64,000 bases of DNA. Source: Paractinoplanes ferrugineus (GTDB lineage: Bacteria > Actinomycetota > Actinomycetes > Mycobacteriales > Micromonosporaceae). Made by a program: the position numbers and the translations under genes. The notes beneath the pieces were generated by a model, which was not told the DNA's origin, did no database searches, and worked only from the letters and a program-made list of their open reading frames with translations. Shown here one piece after another: positions 27,629 through 35,945 of the stretch (positions are counted from its first letter, which is position 1; every line of letters begins with the position of its first letter). The DNA lies in assembly GCF_016862195.1 (NCBI RefSeq), contig NZ_BOMM01000028.1, forward strand, positions 141,829 through 205,828. Reading direction: 5' to 3'.

Positions 27629-28509
27629 CGACCGGCCCCCAGCATCGCCGTCTCGTCCTCGCCACGCGCCCGGCTCCGGCGCACCCCGATGTCCAGCCCT
27701 TCGGTGCGGATCCGCGACTCCACCAGCAGCACCGCGTCGAGGCAGGCCAGCGCCGCGTAGGCGACCGTGTTGGCGAGGCCCCACGCGACCGGGGTCGCCC
27801 ACCGCACCCACCCGGAACCGGCGCCGGCGAGGCCGAGGACGGTGTCGGCGACCGCGAGCCACGCGGCGCCGAGGGCGAACCGGATCGCCAGCCAGGTCAG
27901 GTAGCCGAGGAAGCGGACCCGGGCGACCCGCAGGCCACCCCGCACGGACAGCGCGGCGGAGCGGCCGAGCGCCCGCAGCGGGTTGCCGGTCCGCTCCATC
28001 GCCAGGATCGGGGTGGCGAGGCCGAACAGCGCGCACAGTGCGAGCAGCCCGACCACGCCGCCCCAGGCGAGCGGCCAGGCGGCGACGGCCAGCAGCAGCG
28101 CCACCGGCAGGGTGCGGCCGAGCCGGGCGCGCCGCCACAGCGACCAGCCCCCGGCCGGCCGGCCGAGCAGGGCGGGCCCGGCGGCCGCGCCGGCGTAGGC
28201 GCCGAGCACCGCGACGATGCCGACCTCGAGGGCGAACCCGGTGGCGAGGATCTGCCACCAGTCACCCCATTGGTGGAGTCGGGCGTGTGGTTCGTAGTAG
28301 GGCGGGAGGAGGCCGGCCCCCGCGCGCAGCACGCCGAGCAGCCACTGCTCCCCCGCTGCCAGCACCGCCGAGACGACGAGCAGCGGCACGGCACGCTGTC
28401 GCAACAGCACGACCGCGCAGTCCAGCGACTCGCCCACGGTCGTCACGCGTAACGGCAGGACAGCCGGCGCCCGGCTCGATCCCCCGTCTCCCCGCATGGC
28501 GGGCAGCAT
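27625..28509 (-). CDS. Polytopic membrane protein of the MoxR cluster
   Basis: A 294-residue protein with about six hydrophobic segments (e.g. RAVPLLVVSAVLAAGEQWLL, GFALEVGIVAVLGAYAGAAA, ALLLAVAAWPLAWGGVVGLL), a repeated ALGRSAALSVRGG-type amphipathic stretch and a charged C-terminus. It resembles the glycerophosphoryl-diester-phosphodiesterase-associated/DUF7544-type membrane proteins found at this position in actinobacterial MoxR loci, but I cannot assign a family firmly. It is the first gene of the coupled chain and ends in an ATGA overlap with DUF4129. ATG at 28509; a second ATG at 28497 is possible. The promoter should lie just upstream, near 28510-28530. Confidence 0.75.
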   Translation of the reverse strand: MLPAMRGDGGSSRAPAVLPLRVTTVGESLDCAVVLLRQRAVPLLVVSAVLAAGEQWLLGVLRAGAGLLPPYYEPHARLHQWGDWWQILATGFALEVGIVAVLGAYAGAAAGPALLGRPAGGWSLWRRARLGRTLPVALLLAVAAWPLAWGGVVGLLALCALFGLATPILAMERTGNPLRALGRSAALSVRGGLRVARVRFLGYLTWLAIRFALGAAWLAVADTVLGLAGAGSGWVRWATPVAWGLANTVAYAALACLDAVLLVESRIRTEGLDIGVRRSRARGEDETAMLGAGR

Positions 28510-28533
28510 AGAAGATCACCGGGCGCCGGCGCT

Positions 28534-28563
28534 GCCCGGCGGCCTCGATCGGGGCCGCCGGGC
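28534..28563 (-). terminator. 11-bp stem-loop, second of a tandem pair
   Basis: Arms 28534-28544 and 28553-28563 are perfect complements with an 8-nt loop. It lies directly beyond the UUCG hairpin at 28562-28583, so the SEC-C transcript meets two hairpins in a row. Confidence 0.7.
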
Positions 28564-28583
28564 CGGCGGGTTCGCCCGCCGGC
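28562..28583 (-). terminator. 9-bp GC stem with TTCG/CGAA loop abutting a stop codon
   Basis: Arms GCCGGCGGG (28562-28570) and CCCGCCGGC (28575-28583) enclose a 4-base loop reading TTCG on the plus strand and CGAA in the minus-strand transcript. The stem touches the stop codon of the SEC-C gene (28584-28586). Confidence 0.75.
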
Positions 28584-29447
28584 TCAGCCGCGCGAGCGCG
28601 GCAGGCAGCACTTCTTGTATTTGAGGCCGGAACCGCACCAGCAGGCCGCGTTGCGCTCCGGCGGCCAGCTGATCCGCGCGCCCGAGGCGGTGTGCAGCTC
28701 CCGTCCGGCCACCGCGCCCTTCTCCAGGACGGCGCGGTGCTCGTCCCAGTTCTCGCCGAGCTCCGGCCGGGACGCCTTCGCCTCGTCGAACTCGGCCCGC
28801 GGGTAGAACACGAGATCGGCGAGGGCGGGCTGCTCGGCGGTGTCGGCCAGCCGGGTCTCGAGCCGTTCGGCCAGGTTGTCGTGCGAGTCGTGCGGCAGCC
28901 CGAGCACGTGCCGCAGCCGGTGCCGTTGCTGGAGCAGGAAGAAGAGCAGCCCGGCGTCGTCGGCGTCGCGCGGCTCCCCGTCGCGGGTGCCGAGCGTCTC
29001 CTTGACCGCCTCGGTCAGCCACTGCTCGGCCACCTGGTTGCGGCCGCCGACGGCGAGGCCGGCACCGATGTAGGCGGCGGCGTCGGCGTGCTGGGTGAGC
29101 AGCGGGCGCAGCGCCTCCAGCTCGGCCATCGCCTCGTCGGCGCGACCGACCCGGAACAGGACGCGGGCCCGCAGCGCGCGGGCGGCACCGGCCTCGCTGT
29201 CGTCCCGGTCGCCGTTGGCCTCGACGGCGCGGTCGGCGTAACGAAGCGCGGCGTCGAGCTTGCCACGGCTCTCGGCGATCTCGGCGGCGAGGGCGAACGC
29301 GTAGCCCGCCTCCTGCTCGTCGGCGAGGTGTTTGGCATCGACGGCGTCGGCGAGCTCGGCCGCGACGCCCAGCGGGTCGGCCGCGCCCAGCGCGGAACGC
29401 CGGATCTCGGTGAGATCGGCCCTGGTGAGTTCGGTTTTCAACGGCAC
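28584..29447 (-). CDS. TPR-like protein with C-terminal SEC-C zinc motif
   Basis: A 287-residue cytoplasmic protein. Helical TPR-like pairs fill most of it (YAFALAAEIAESRGKLDAAL, then RALRARVLFRVGRADEAMAE). The last about 22 residues form a SEC-C zinc-binding motif, CWCGSGLKYKKCC, as at the C-terminus of SecA, where it binds zinc and contacts SecB or ribosomes. Free SEC-C proteins are common and mostly uncharacterised. ATG at 29447. It is transcribed alone between the patatin gene (47 bp upstream) and the MoxR cluster, with strong hairpins after its stop. Confidence 0.85.
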   Translation of the reverse strand: MPLKTELTRADLTEIRRSALGAADPLGVAAELADAVDAKHLADEQEAGYAFALAAEIAESRGKLDAALRYADRAVEANGDRDDSEAGAARALRARVLFRVGRADEAMAELEALRPLLTQHADAAAYIGAGLAVGGRNQVAEQWLTEAVKETLGTRDGEPRDADDAGLLFFLLQQRHRLRHVLGLPHDSHDNLAERLETRLADTAEQPALADLVFYPRAEFDEAKASRPELGENWDEHRAVLEKGAVAGRELHTASGARISWPPERNAACWCGSGLKYKKCCLPRSRG

Positions 29448-29494
29448 GCCGTCACAGTACTGCGGTCACCCCCCGGCAACCGTTGATCTGGATC

Positions 29495-30325
29495 TCATCC
29501 GATGCCCGCGTCGTCGAGCGCCCGGGCGGCCAGCTCCCGGCCGAGCGCGACCATCTCCCCCGCCCGGTGGAACTCCAGCGCCCCGCACGCGGTCACCGGC
29601 ACCGAGATGTGCACGTCCGGCGGCAGTCCGGCCATCCGGTAGCGGGCGATCATGTCCTGCATCGCGTCGAGCGAGCTGACCAGCACGTCGCTGAGGCGCA
29701 GCTCGGCCTCCGCCTTCCTGCGGCGCAGCCGGCGGTGCGCGACGGTGCGGATCGGTGCGGCGGACTCGTGCCCGGGTCGGCGCCCGACAAGCGACACCGC
29801 CACGGTGAGATCGGTCGGCACCGCCGCGGTCGGCTCGATCGGCACCGGGTTGAGCAGGCCACCGTCGGCCAGCACCCGGCCGTCCGCCACCACCGGCGTG
29901 ATCAGCCCAGGGATGGCGATCGAGGCCCGGATCGCCGATCGCAGCAGCCCTTTCTGGAACCACACCTCGCGCCGGCTGGTGATGTCGGTGGCCACCGCGG
30001 TGTACGGAACGGGCAGTTCCTCGATCATCGCCTCGGCGAGGAAGCCGTCCAGGTGGTCGATCAGCCGGTCGGCCGCCAGCACCCCCGGCAGCGCCCACTT
30101 CGGATCGAGCAGGAACAGCACGTCTCGCTGCTTGAGCCCGACCGCCCACTCGGTGAACTCGGCCAGCCGCCCGGCCGCGGTCACCCCGCCGACCAGCGCG
30201 CCCATCGAGGAACCGGCGACCGCCGCGACCTCGAAGCCCCGCTCGGCGAGCACCTCGATCACGCCGATGTGCGCGAATCCGCGCGCCCCACCGGACCCCA
30301 ACGCCAACGCGACCCGTCCTGCCAC
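29495..30325 (-). CDS. Patatin-like phospholipase (RssA/NTE type)
   Basis: A 276-residue alpha/beta hydrolase-like protein of the patatin family. It has the oxyanion loop GSGGARG (about residues 10-16), nucleophile elbow GSSMG (Ser about 40) and catalytic Asp in ADGGLLNPVP (about 153). Length and order match the bacterial RssA group, serine acylhydrolases acting on phospholipids or lysophospholipids. No signal peptide, so it acts in the cytoplasm or at the inner membrane face. ATG at 30325. It is divergent from the substrate-binding/VWA gene. Confidence 0.9.
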   Translation of the reverse strand: MAGRVALALGSGGARGFAHIGVIEVLAERGFEVAAVAGSSMGALVGGVTAAGRLAEFTEWAVGLKQRDVLFLLDPKWALPGVLAADRLIDHLDGFLAEAMIEELPVPYTAVATDITSRREVWFQKGLLRSAIRASIAIPGLITPVVADGRVLADGGLLNPVPIEPTAAVPTDLTVAVSLVGRRPGHESAAPIRTVAHRRLRRRKAEAELRLSDVLVSSLDAMQDMIARYRMAGLPPDVHISVPVTACGALEFHRAGEMVALGRELAARALDDAGIG

Positions 30326-30451
30326 GTGCGAATGCTATGCGCGATGCCGGTCGCCGTCCCGCTCCATCGAGGCCTATATATTTGCAGTACCGGTGTGAAT
30401 ATCAGCCGTTCGGTCGTGGTCAACCGCGCCGGCACCGACCAGGATGGGTCG

Positions 30452-32116
30452 GTGCCCGGACGCCATCGTCAACTTCAGCGCACCGGCCTCGTGGCCACCG
30501 CCGCGGCGCTCTCCGTCGCCGTGCTCGCCGGTGGGGCGTGGGCCGGCTATCAGGAGCTGTCCGGTGCGGACTGCCCGGCGACGAGCAGGCTGCGGATCGC
30601 CGCCGCCGCCGAGATCGCCCCCGCCGTCAGCGCCACCGCCGCCGCCTGGTCGAACCAGGAGGGCACCTGCGTGGCCGTGACGGTGCTCGCCACCGACCCG
30701 GCCGGCACGGCCGCGGCCATCGGCGGCCGGCACGGGGTCAACCTGGGCGGGGTCGGCGCCGGCAAACCCGACCCGGACGTCGACGTGTGGATTCCCGACT
30801 CCAGCACCTGGCTGGTGCGGATCGCCTCCGAGGCACCCGGGTTCCAGCCCACCGACCTCGGTTCGATCGCGCGCAGCCCGCTCGTGCTGGCCGCGCCCGA
30901 ACCGGCGGCGAAGGCGCTCGGCTGGCCCGCCCGTACCCCGCGGATGAAGGACCTCGTCCGGCGGATCGCCACCGATCGCGCCCTGCGCGCGGGGATCGTC
31001 GATCCGGCGCGCGACGCGGCCGGGCTCGCCGGCCTGCTCGCGCTGGCCGGCGCGGCCGGCACCGACGCCGCCCTCAAGGTCGGGGTGATGCGCGCGCTCG
31101 CGGCCAACAGCTCCAGCATCCGCACCGACCTGGAGCAGAAGTTCGGTACGACGGTGGGCCTCGCCCCGATGTCCGAGGCGGACGTGCTCGCCTACAACGC
31201 GGGCGGGCCACCGACCCGGCTGGCCGCGCTCTACCCGGACCCGGCGTCGGTGGTGCTCGACTATCCGTTCGCGGTGATGCCGGGCGTCGACCCGCAGAAA
31301 GCCGGCGCGGCGGTCGAGCTGCGGGCCGCGCTGCGCCGCACCGAGTTCACCGACGAGCTGGCCAAGGCCGGGGTCCGCGGCGCGGCCGGGGAGCCCGGCG
31401 CCGGGTTCGCGGCCCCGCCGGGCGCCCCCGCCGCCGTCGCGTCGCTGGTGCCCAAGGATCCGGCGGCGATCGCCCAGCTGCTCGGCAGCTGGACCGCGAT
31501 CACCCAGCCGGGCCGGATGCTCGCGGTCTTCGACGTGTCCGAGTCGATGAAGGCGAAGGTGCCGACCGCCGGTGGCCTGACCCGGGCCCAGCTCACCCAG
31601 GGTGTCGCGCGGCAGGGCCTGGCGCTGCTCGACGACCGCTGGTCGGTGGGCAACTGGACGTTCTCCACCGACATGGTGGGCAACCGGCCGTGGGTCGAGA
31701 ACCTGCCGATCTCGCCGTGCGCCACCGAGCGGCCGGCCATGCTCGCCGCCATCGACCGGATCGTGCCGCGGGCCGGCGGCGACACCGGGCTGTTCGACAC
31801 CGCGCTCGCCGCCTACGAGCGGGTCCAGCAGGGCTGGCAGCCGGGCGTCTCGAACTCGGTGGTGATCTACACCGACGGCCGCAACGACAACCCCGGCGGT
31901 CTGACCATCGAGCAGCTGGTGGCGAAGATGACCAAGGCGCGCGACCCCGGACGCCCGGTCCGCATGATCATTATCGGGATGGGCACGGCCATCGACCGCA
32001 ACGAGCTCGAGTCGATCGCCAGGGCGGCCGGTTCCGGCGGGGTCTTCATCGCCACCGACCCGGCCAAGATCGGCGAGATCTTCCTCGAGGCGATCGCCAG
32101 CCGCCGGGGCGCCTAA
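30452..32116 (+). CDS. Surface protein: substrate-binding-like domain plus VWA domain
   Basis: A 554-residue protein. An N-terminal signal/anchor (LVATAAALSVAVLAGGAWAG) is followed by a type II periplasmic-binding-like domain (RLRIAAAAEIAPAVSATAAA to about residue 330). A VWA domain follows (about 345-550) with an intact MIDAS: DVSES, the Thr in GGDTGLFD and YTDGRND. Family members bind metal-dependent protein ligands at the surface. The start is uncertain: GTG at 30452 has an AGGA site, but in-frame GTGs at 30416 and 30395 exist and a TATATT hexamer (30377-30382) could be a -10 box. No transporter genes are near, so the binding domain is probably not for import. It lies 10 bp upstream of a small membrane protein. 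Confidence 0.82.
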   Translation: MPGRHRQLQRTGLVATAAALSVAVLAGGAWAGYQELSGADCPATSRLRIAAAAEIAPAVSATAAAWSNQEGTCVAVTVLATDPAGTAAAIGGRHGVNLGGVGAGKPDPDVDVWIPDSSTWLVRIASEAPGFQPTDLGSIARSPLVLAAPEPAAKALGWPARTPRMKDLVRRIATDRALRAGIVDPARDAAGLAGLLALAGAAGTDAALKVGVMRALAANSSSIRTDLEQKFGTTVGLAPMSEADVLAYNAGGPPTRLAALYPDPASVVLDYPFAVMPGVDPQKAGAAVELRAALRRTEFTDELAKAGVRGAAGEPGAGFAAPPGAPAAVASLVPKDPAAIAQLLGSWTAITQPGRMLAVFDVSESMKAKVPTAGGLTRAQLTQGVARQGLALLDDRWSVGNWTFSTDMVGNRPWVENLPISPCATERPAMLAAIDRIVPRAGGDTGLFDTALAAYERVQQGWQPGVSNSVVIYTDGRNDNPGGLTIEQLVAKMTKARDPGRPVRMIIIGMGTAIDRNELESIARAAGSGGVFIATDPAKIGEIFLEAIASRRGA

Positions 32117-32126
32117 GATCTCAGCG

Positions 32127-32432
32127 ATGAACCCGCTTCGCCCGCTTCGTTGGTACGCCGGACTGGCCGTTCTCTTCTTCGGCCTCATCCCCGCCACCAT
32201 GCTGACCCTGCTGGTGGCGCGGGGTGACACCCCGGGACAGGTCGGTTTCCTGCTGATCGGTGGCATCCCGCTCGTGCTCGCCGCGCTTGTCCTGGCCGGC
32301 CGCGGGATGACCGGCTCGGCGGAGCCGGAGGTGGCGGCCCGGCGCCTGCACCTGAGCATGGCGCTGGTCGCCGGGGCAGACGTGCTGATGCTCGGCGGCA
32401 ACGCCCTGCTCCGGATGACCTCCGGCAGCTAG
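32127..32432 (+). CDS. Small three-segment membrane protein
   Basis: A 101-residue hydrophobic protein with about three membrane segments (WYAGLAVLFFGLIPATMLTL, QVGFLLIGGIPLVLAALVLA, and LSMALVAGADVLMLGGNALL). It has no motif I recognise. ATG at 32127 follows the stop of the VWA protein by 10 bp, so the two are probably co-transcribed and may act together at the membrane. The 3' end overlaps the convergent nitroreductase stop by 4 bp. Confidence 0.72.
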   Translation: MNPLRPLRWYAGLAVLFFGLIPATMLTLLVARGDTPGQVGFLLIGGIPLVLAALVLAGRGMTGSAEPEVAARRLHLSMALVAGADVLMLGGNALLRMTSGS

Positions 32433-33397
32433 GGTGCCTCGTCGATGACCTGGTCGACCGGCAGGCGCGGGGTGCCCGACGGCTTCGTGCTCGCCTCGTT
32501 GAGCACGCCGAGACGCAGCACCAGATAGGGAGCGCCGAGGTCGCCGATCAGGCGGCGCAGCTCGAGCCGGGTGTAACCGACCTCGATCGGGCTGCTCAGC
32601 GGCAACACCCCGGCGCCGTGCGCGGTCGCGGCCACCCAGAGCGCGTTGAGCGCCTCCCCCGCCCTCAACCACTCGACGCGGTCGTCGCCGGTGCCGTAGA
32701 GAACCGCGTAGGTCGCCGCCGAGTCGTGCCCCTCGCCCACCGGGAGCGTGCCGGCCGTGCCGAAGTCACGCTCCTGCACGGTGGTCAGCGGCAGGCCGGC
32801 GGGCAGGTTGGCGGCCGGGATGCCGGTGCCGCCGGAGCGTTCCCCGCCGACCCACTCGGCGATCTCCTCCTGCAGGCGCTCGTCGGCGCTCTCGGTCTTC
32901 TGCGCCCGTTCGACGATCACCGCGAGGTCGATGAGCTGGTCCCGGCCGACCAGGTGCAGCCGGGCCCCCGCGCGCTCGGTGGCCGCGACGAGGTCGTCGA
33001 GCACCGCCGGGGCCAGCGGGGTGTCCCCGACCGTACGCCGATCGGTATGTCTGGCCTTGACCTGCTCGAAAAGCTCGACGGCGGCGGGGTCGGCGGCGCC
33101 CTGCCGGTCGGCGTGCAGCACCGCGAGCGGGTCGCCGGCGGGCCGCTCGACCCGCACCTGCCAGCCCGCCGCGGCCAGCGCGACCCGGGCGTGGTGCAGG
33201 GCCGCACCACAGCTCAGCAGCAACATGTGCCCGTCCGGGTCCTGCACCGCGAGCTGGCGGCCGGTCACCGCGTGCAACTCCAGCCGGTCCGGATGAACGG
33301 TCCACTTCCAGGGCTGGGTGTTGTGGATGGAGGGGGCGTACCGGGCGGCGTCCGCGGCATCCCGGAGGGCCGGACGGCGGTCGATCTCGGCGGTCAT
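32429..33397 (-). CDS. Acg-type nitroreductase family protein
   Basis: A 322-residue flavoprotein-like member of the Acg family, which contains two nitroreductase-like halves. The first half has APSIHNTQPWKWTVHPDRLE (FMN-phosphate contacts) and the LLLSCGAALHHARVALAAAG helix. The second has ALNALWVAATAHGAGVLPLS. Mycobacterial relatives belong to the dormancy regulon. ATG at 33397 has a GGAGAGGAA site; the 7-residue longer start is less likely. It is divergent from a paralogue at 33512. Confidence 0.83.
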   Translation of the reverse strand: MTAEIDRRPALRDAADAARYAPSIHNTQPWKWTVHPDRLELHAVTGRQLAVQDPDGHMLLLSCGAALHHARVALAAAGWQVRVERPAGDPLAVLHADRQGAADPAAVELFEQVKARHTDRRTVGDTPLAPAVLDDLVAATERAGARLHLVGRDQLIDLAVIVERAQKTESADERLQEEIAEWVGGERSGGTGIPAANLPAGLPLTTVQERDFGTAGTLPVGEGHDSAATYAVLYGTGDDRVEWLRAGEALNALWVAATAHGAGVLPLSSPIEVGYTRLELRRLIGDLGAPYLVLRLGVLNEASTKPSGTPRLPVDQVIDEAP

Positions 33398-33511
33398 GGC
33401 GTTCCTCTCCTGAGTCACCCACTCGATCTAACCAGGCTCGCGCGGCGCCCGCTCCGGTTCCGGGACCTCCGGCCCTGGGTGTGTCGAACACCTGGCTGCG
33501 AAGGTCGTGGC

Positions 33512-34492
33512 ATGGATGGCCAAGTTCGTGACGCTCTCGAGGCCGCCGCCCGGGCGTCGCTGCGCGCACCCTCGGTGTTCAACACCCAGCCGTGGTCGTG
33601 GCGGGTCGACGGCCGGTTCATGGAACTGCGCGGCGACCGCACCCGCCGGCTCGCGGTGACCGACCCGGAGAGCCGGCTGCTGCTGCTCAGCTGCGGCACG
33701 GCGCTCCACCACGCCCGGGTCGCGCTGGCCGCGGCCGGCTGGACCGCCGACGTGGAGCGCCTGCCCGACGCCCGGCAACCGGACGTGCTCGCCCGGATCC
33801 GGATGACCGGGCGCGGCGACGCCGACCCGTTCGCGGTGCGGCTCGCCGACGCGATCATCCGGCGGCGGACCGACCGGCGGGCGTACGGCGAACGGCGGGT
33901 CCCGCCGCAGACCCTCACCCGGCTCGCCTTCCTGGTCGAGGCGGAGGGCGCGCACCTGCACGTGGTGCCCGACGAGCGGGTGCCGGAGCTGGCCGTCGCG
34001 GTGGACGAGGCGGCCGACGTCGAGTACTTCGATCCGGCCTACCGCGGCGAGCTCAACCGCTGGACGCACCGGCCCGCCTGGACCGGTGACGGCGTGCCCC
34101 CGTCGACGGCGGTGCGGCCGAGCCTGCGGCGGGTGCCGGCGCGCAACCACCTGCCGGGCGGAACGGCCGGGCTGCCCGCCGGGCCGGGCGGCGACGAGGG
34201 AGCGGTGTACGCCGTGCTGCACGGCCACGACTCGTCGCCGCTGCACCTGCTGCGCGGCGGCGAGGCCCTCTCGGCGGTTCTGCTGTACGCCACCGACCAG
34301 CAGATCTCGACCTGCCCGAGCAGCGAGGCCGTCGAGGTGCCGTGGCCGCGCCGGCTGCTGCGCAGGCTGCTCGCGGACGCCGGCGAGCCCTACCTGATCG
34401 TGCGGCTCGGCTATGTGGACTCGGGTGCGGCGCCACCGCCGTCCCCCCGCCGCCCGGCCCGCGAGACCGTCGAGCTGACCGGCTGGCAGTGA
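33512..34492 (+). CDS. Acg-type nitroreductase family protein, divergent paralogue
   Basis: A 326-residue paralogue of the gene at 32429, with the same landmarks: RAPSVFNTQPWSWRVDGRFM, LLLSCGTALHHARVALAAAG and a C-terminal PYLIVRLGYV strand. By eye the two are clearly homologous over their full length but diverged. ATG at 33512. The 114-bp region between the divergent starts should carry shared control elements. Family members bind FMN but often have no demonstrated nitroreductase activity; sequestration of FMN has been proposed for Acg. Confidence 0.82.
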   Translation: MDGQVRDALEAAARASLRAPSVFNTQPWSWRVDGRFMELRGDRTRRLAVTDPESRLLLLSCGTALHHARVALAAAGWTADVERLPDARQPDVLARIRMTGRGDADPFAVRLADAIIRRRTDRRAYGERRVPPQTLTRLAFLVEAEGAHLHVVPDERVPELAVAVDEAADVEYFDPAYRGELNRWTHRPAWTGDGVPPSTAVRPSLRRVPARNHLPGGTAGLPAGPGGDEGAVYAVLHGHDSSPLHLLRGGEALSAVLLYATDQQISTCPSSEAVEVPWPRRLLRRLLADAGEPYLIVRLGYVDSGAAPPPSPRRPARETVELTGWQ

Positions 34493-34523
34493 CCCGTGGC
34501 ATCGCCTCGCTAGGGTCGCGGGC

Positions 34524-35303
34524 ATGACCTTGCCGGCACCCGTGACCGAGCTGACCGCCGCCTTCCTCGCCGAGGTCGACGAGCGGGTCCCGGGCCGGTT
34601 GACGGGCCTGTTCCTGCACGGCTCGCTCTGCTGGGGCGAGTTCTTCCCGATGAGCGACATCGATTTCGTGGCCGTCTGGGCGGAACTCCCGCCGGCCGCC
34701 GAGCTGGCGGCGGCCCACCAGGCGACCAAGGCCCGCTTCCCGGAGCGGGCCTTCGACGGCTTCCACTGCACGGCCGCCGACCTGGCCGCGCCGCCGGCCG
34801 AGGCGGCCGGGCACCGCCCGGTGTGGTTCCGCGACGAGTTCGACCCGGACGGGACCCTCGACCTCAACCTGGTGACGTGGCACGAGCTGGCCGAACGAGC
34901 CGTCACGATCCGGGGTGTGCTGCCGAGTGTCTACACCAGCCGGTCCGAGCTGCGCGAGTTCACCCGCAACAACCTGGACACCTACTGGCGGCTCATCGCC
35001 GACCAGATCGGCGACGGTGACCTGGAGGCGCTGGGCAAGCACGACGACTCGGTGGCCTTCCTCGGCCTCGGCCCGGCGCGCCTGCACCACCTGCTGACCA
35101 CCGGCGAACTGACCTCGAAGAGCGGCGCCGGCCGTTACCTGCTGGCCGGCCCGGACCGGCGCTGGCACCGGATCGCCCGGGAGGCCCTGCGCCTGCGCGA
35201 GAATCCCGGCTCCGCCGGCCTCTACGACGATCCGGTCCGGCGCGGTGCGGACGCCACCGCCCTCCTGCGCCGGATGATCGCCGACGGCCTGGCGGCTCAG
35301 TAG
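34524..35303 (+). CDS. Nucleotidyltransferase-domain protein, aminoglycoside adenylyltransferase-like
   Basis: A 259-residue protein. The N-terminal nucleotidyltransferase fold has the helix-turn GSLCWGEFFPMSDIDFVAVW (about residues 33-52), with the metal-binding Asp pair DIDF. The C-terminal helical half resembles ANT(3'')/DUF4111-type aminoglycoside adenylyltransferases (FTRNNLDTYWRLIADQIG, LGLGPARLHHLLTTGELTSK). Such enzymes transfer AMP to a hydroxyl of an antibiotic or unknown substrate; resistance is not established by sequence alone. ATG at 34524. Its end overlaps by 7 bp the convergent gene, which also has a nucleotidyltransferase fold. Confidence 0.8.
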   Translation: MTLPAPVTELTAAFLAEVDERVPGRLTGLFLHGSLCWGEFFPMSDIDFVAVWAELPPAAELAAAHQATKARFPERAFDGFHCTAADLAAPPAEAAGHRPVWFRDEFDPDGTLDLNLVTWHELAERAVTIRGVLPSVYTSRSELREFTRNNLDTYWRLIADQIGDGDLEALGKHDDSVAFLGLGPARLHHLLTTGELTSKSGAGRYLLAGPDRRWHRIAREALRLRENPGSAGLYDDPVRRGADATALLRRMIADGLAAQ

Positions 35304-35896
35304 CGGCGGGTGACCAGCGCGCAGATCGGCCGGGCCCGCACCGACTCGAGGAACGGATCACGGCTCGCCGAACGCCAGTGGCCGAGCGGCACCCGGTGGA
35401 TGTTCACCTGCCGCCCCAGCTGGCGCTCGGCGACCCGCGCCGCCCCGCCCAGCGCACCGTCGTCGGCCTCGCCGACCACCAGCACGTCGACGTCTCGGGG
35501 CGGCGGACCGCCCACACCGGCGTAGCGCGCCGCCCACGAACCGAACAGGTACGCCTCGTCGACCCCCGGCACCGGCGGGATCACGTCGGTCAGCACCGCG
35601 ATCGGCCCGTAGGTCAGCTCCAGCACCTCGGTGAGCGGCCGGGTCAACGGCGTGGCGAGTTCCGCCCGCAGCAGCCGGATGTTGCCGCGCAGCTCGCACC
35701 GGACGAGCCCGGCCTCGGCCAGCTGGTCCACCTCCCGCCCGACCGAGCGGTGCGACGCGCCGAACCGCTGGGCCAGCTCCGCGACCGAGTAGTTGAGCTC
35801 CGGGTGCAGGTAGATCCAGGCGAGGATCTCACCGACCAGCGCGGACCGCAGCAGCGGCAGCAGGTGCGGCCGGGCGACCGAACGAGGGATAGTCAT
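35297..35896 (-). CDS. Winged-helix protein with minimal nucleotidyltransferase domain
   Basis: A 199-residue protein. The N-terminal winged helix (LVGEILAWIYLHPELNYSVA, then SHRSVGREVDQLAEAGLV) is followed by a small nucleotidyltransferase fold with AYLFGSWAARYAG and the Asp pair of RDVDVLVVG. This layout is known as a transcriptional regulator fused to an MNT-type transferase, related to HEPN/MNT antitoxins, which AMPylate their toxins. No HEPN partner is visible. ATG at 35896 is preferred over a longer frame by alignment of the HTH start. Its 3' end overlaps the convergent ANT-like gene. Confidence 0.8.
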   Translation of the reverse strand: MTIPRSVARPHLLPLLRSALVGEILAWIYLHPELNYSVAELAQRFGASHRSVGREVDQLAEAGLVRCELRGNIRLLRAELATPLTRPLTEVLELTYGPIAVLTDVIPPVPGVDEAYLFGSWAARYAGVGGPPPRDVDVLVVGEADDGALGGAARVAERQLGRQVNIHRVPLGHWRSASRDPFLESVRARPICALVTRRY

Positions 35897-35945
35897 TCGA
35901 CTACCCTGACCCGCCGTCGTCATCCATCGACGGACCACCGGTCCG

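Noticed and set aside
29483..30451. Long N-terminal extension of the VWA protein
   Set aside because: It is antisense to the patatin gene; the signal peptide starts after 30452.
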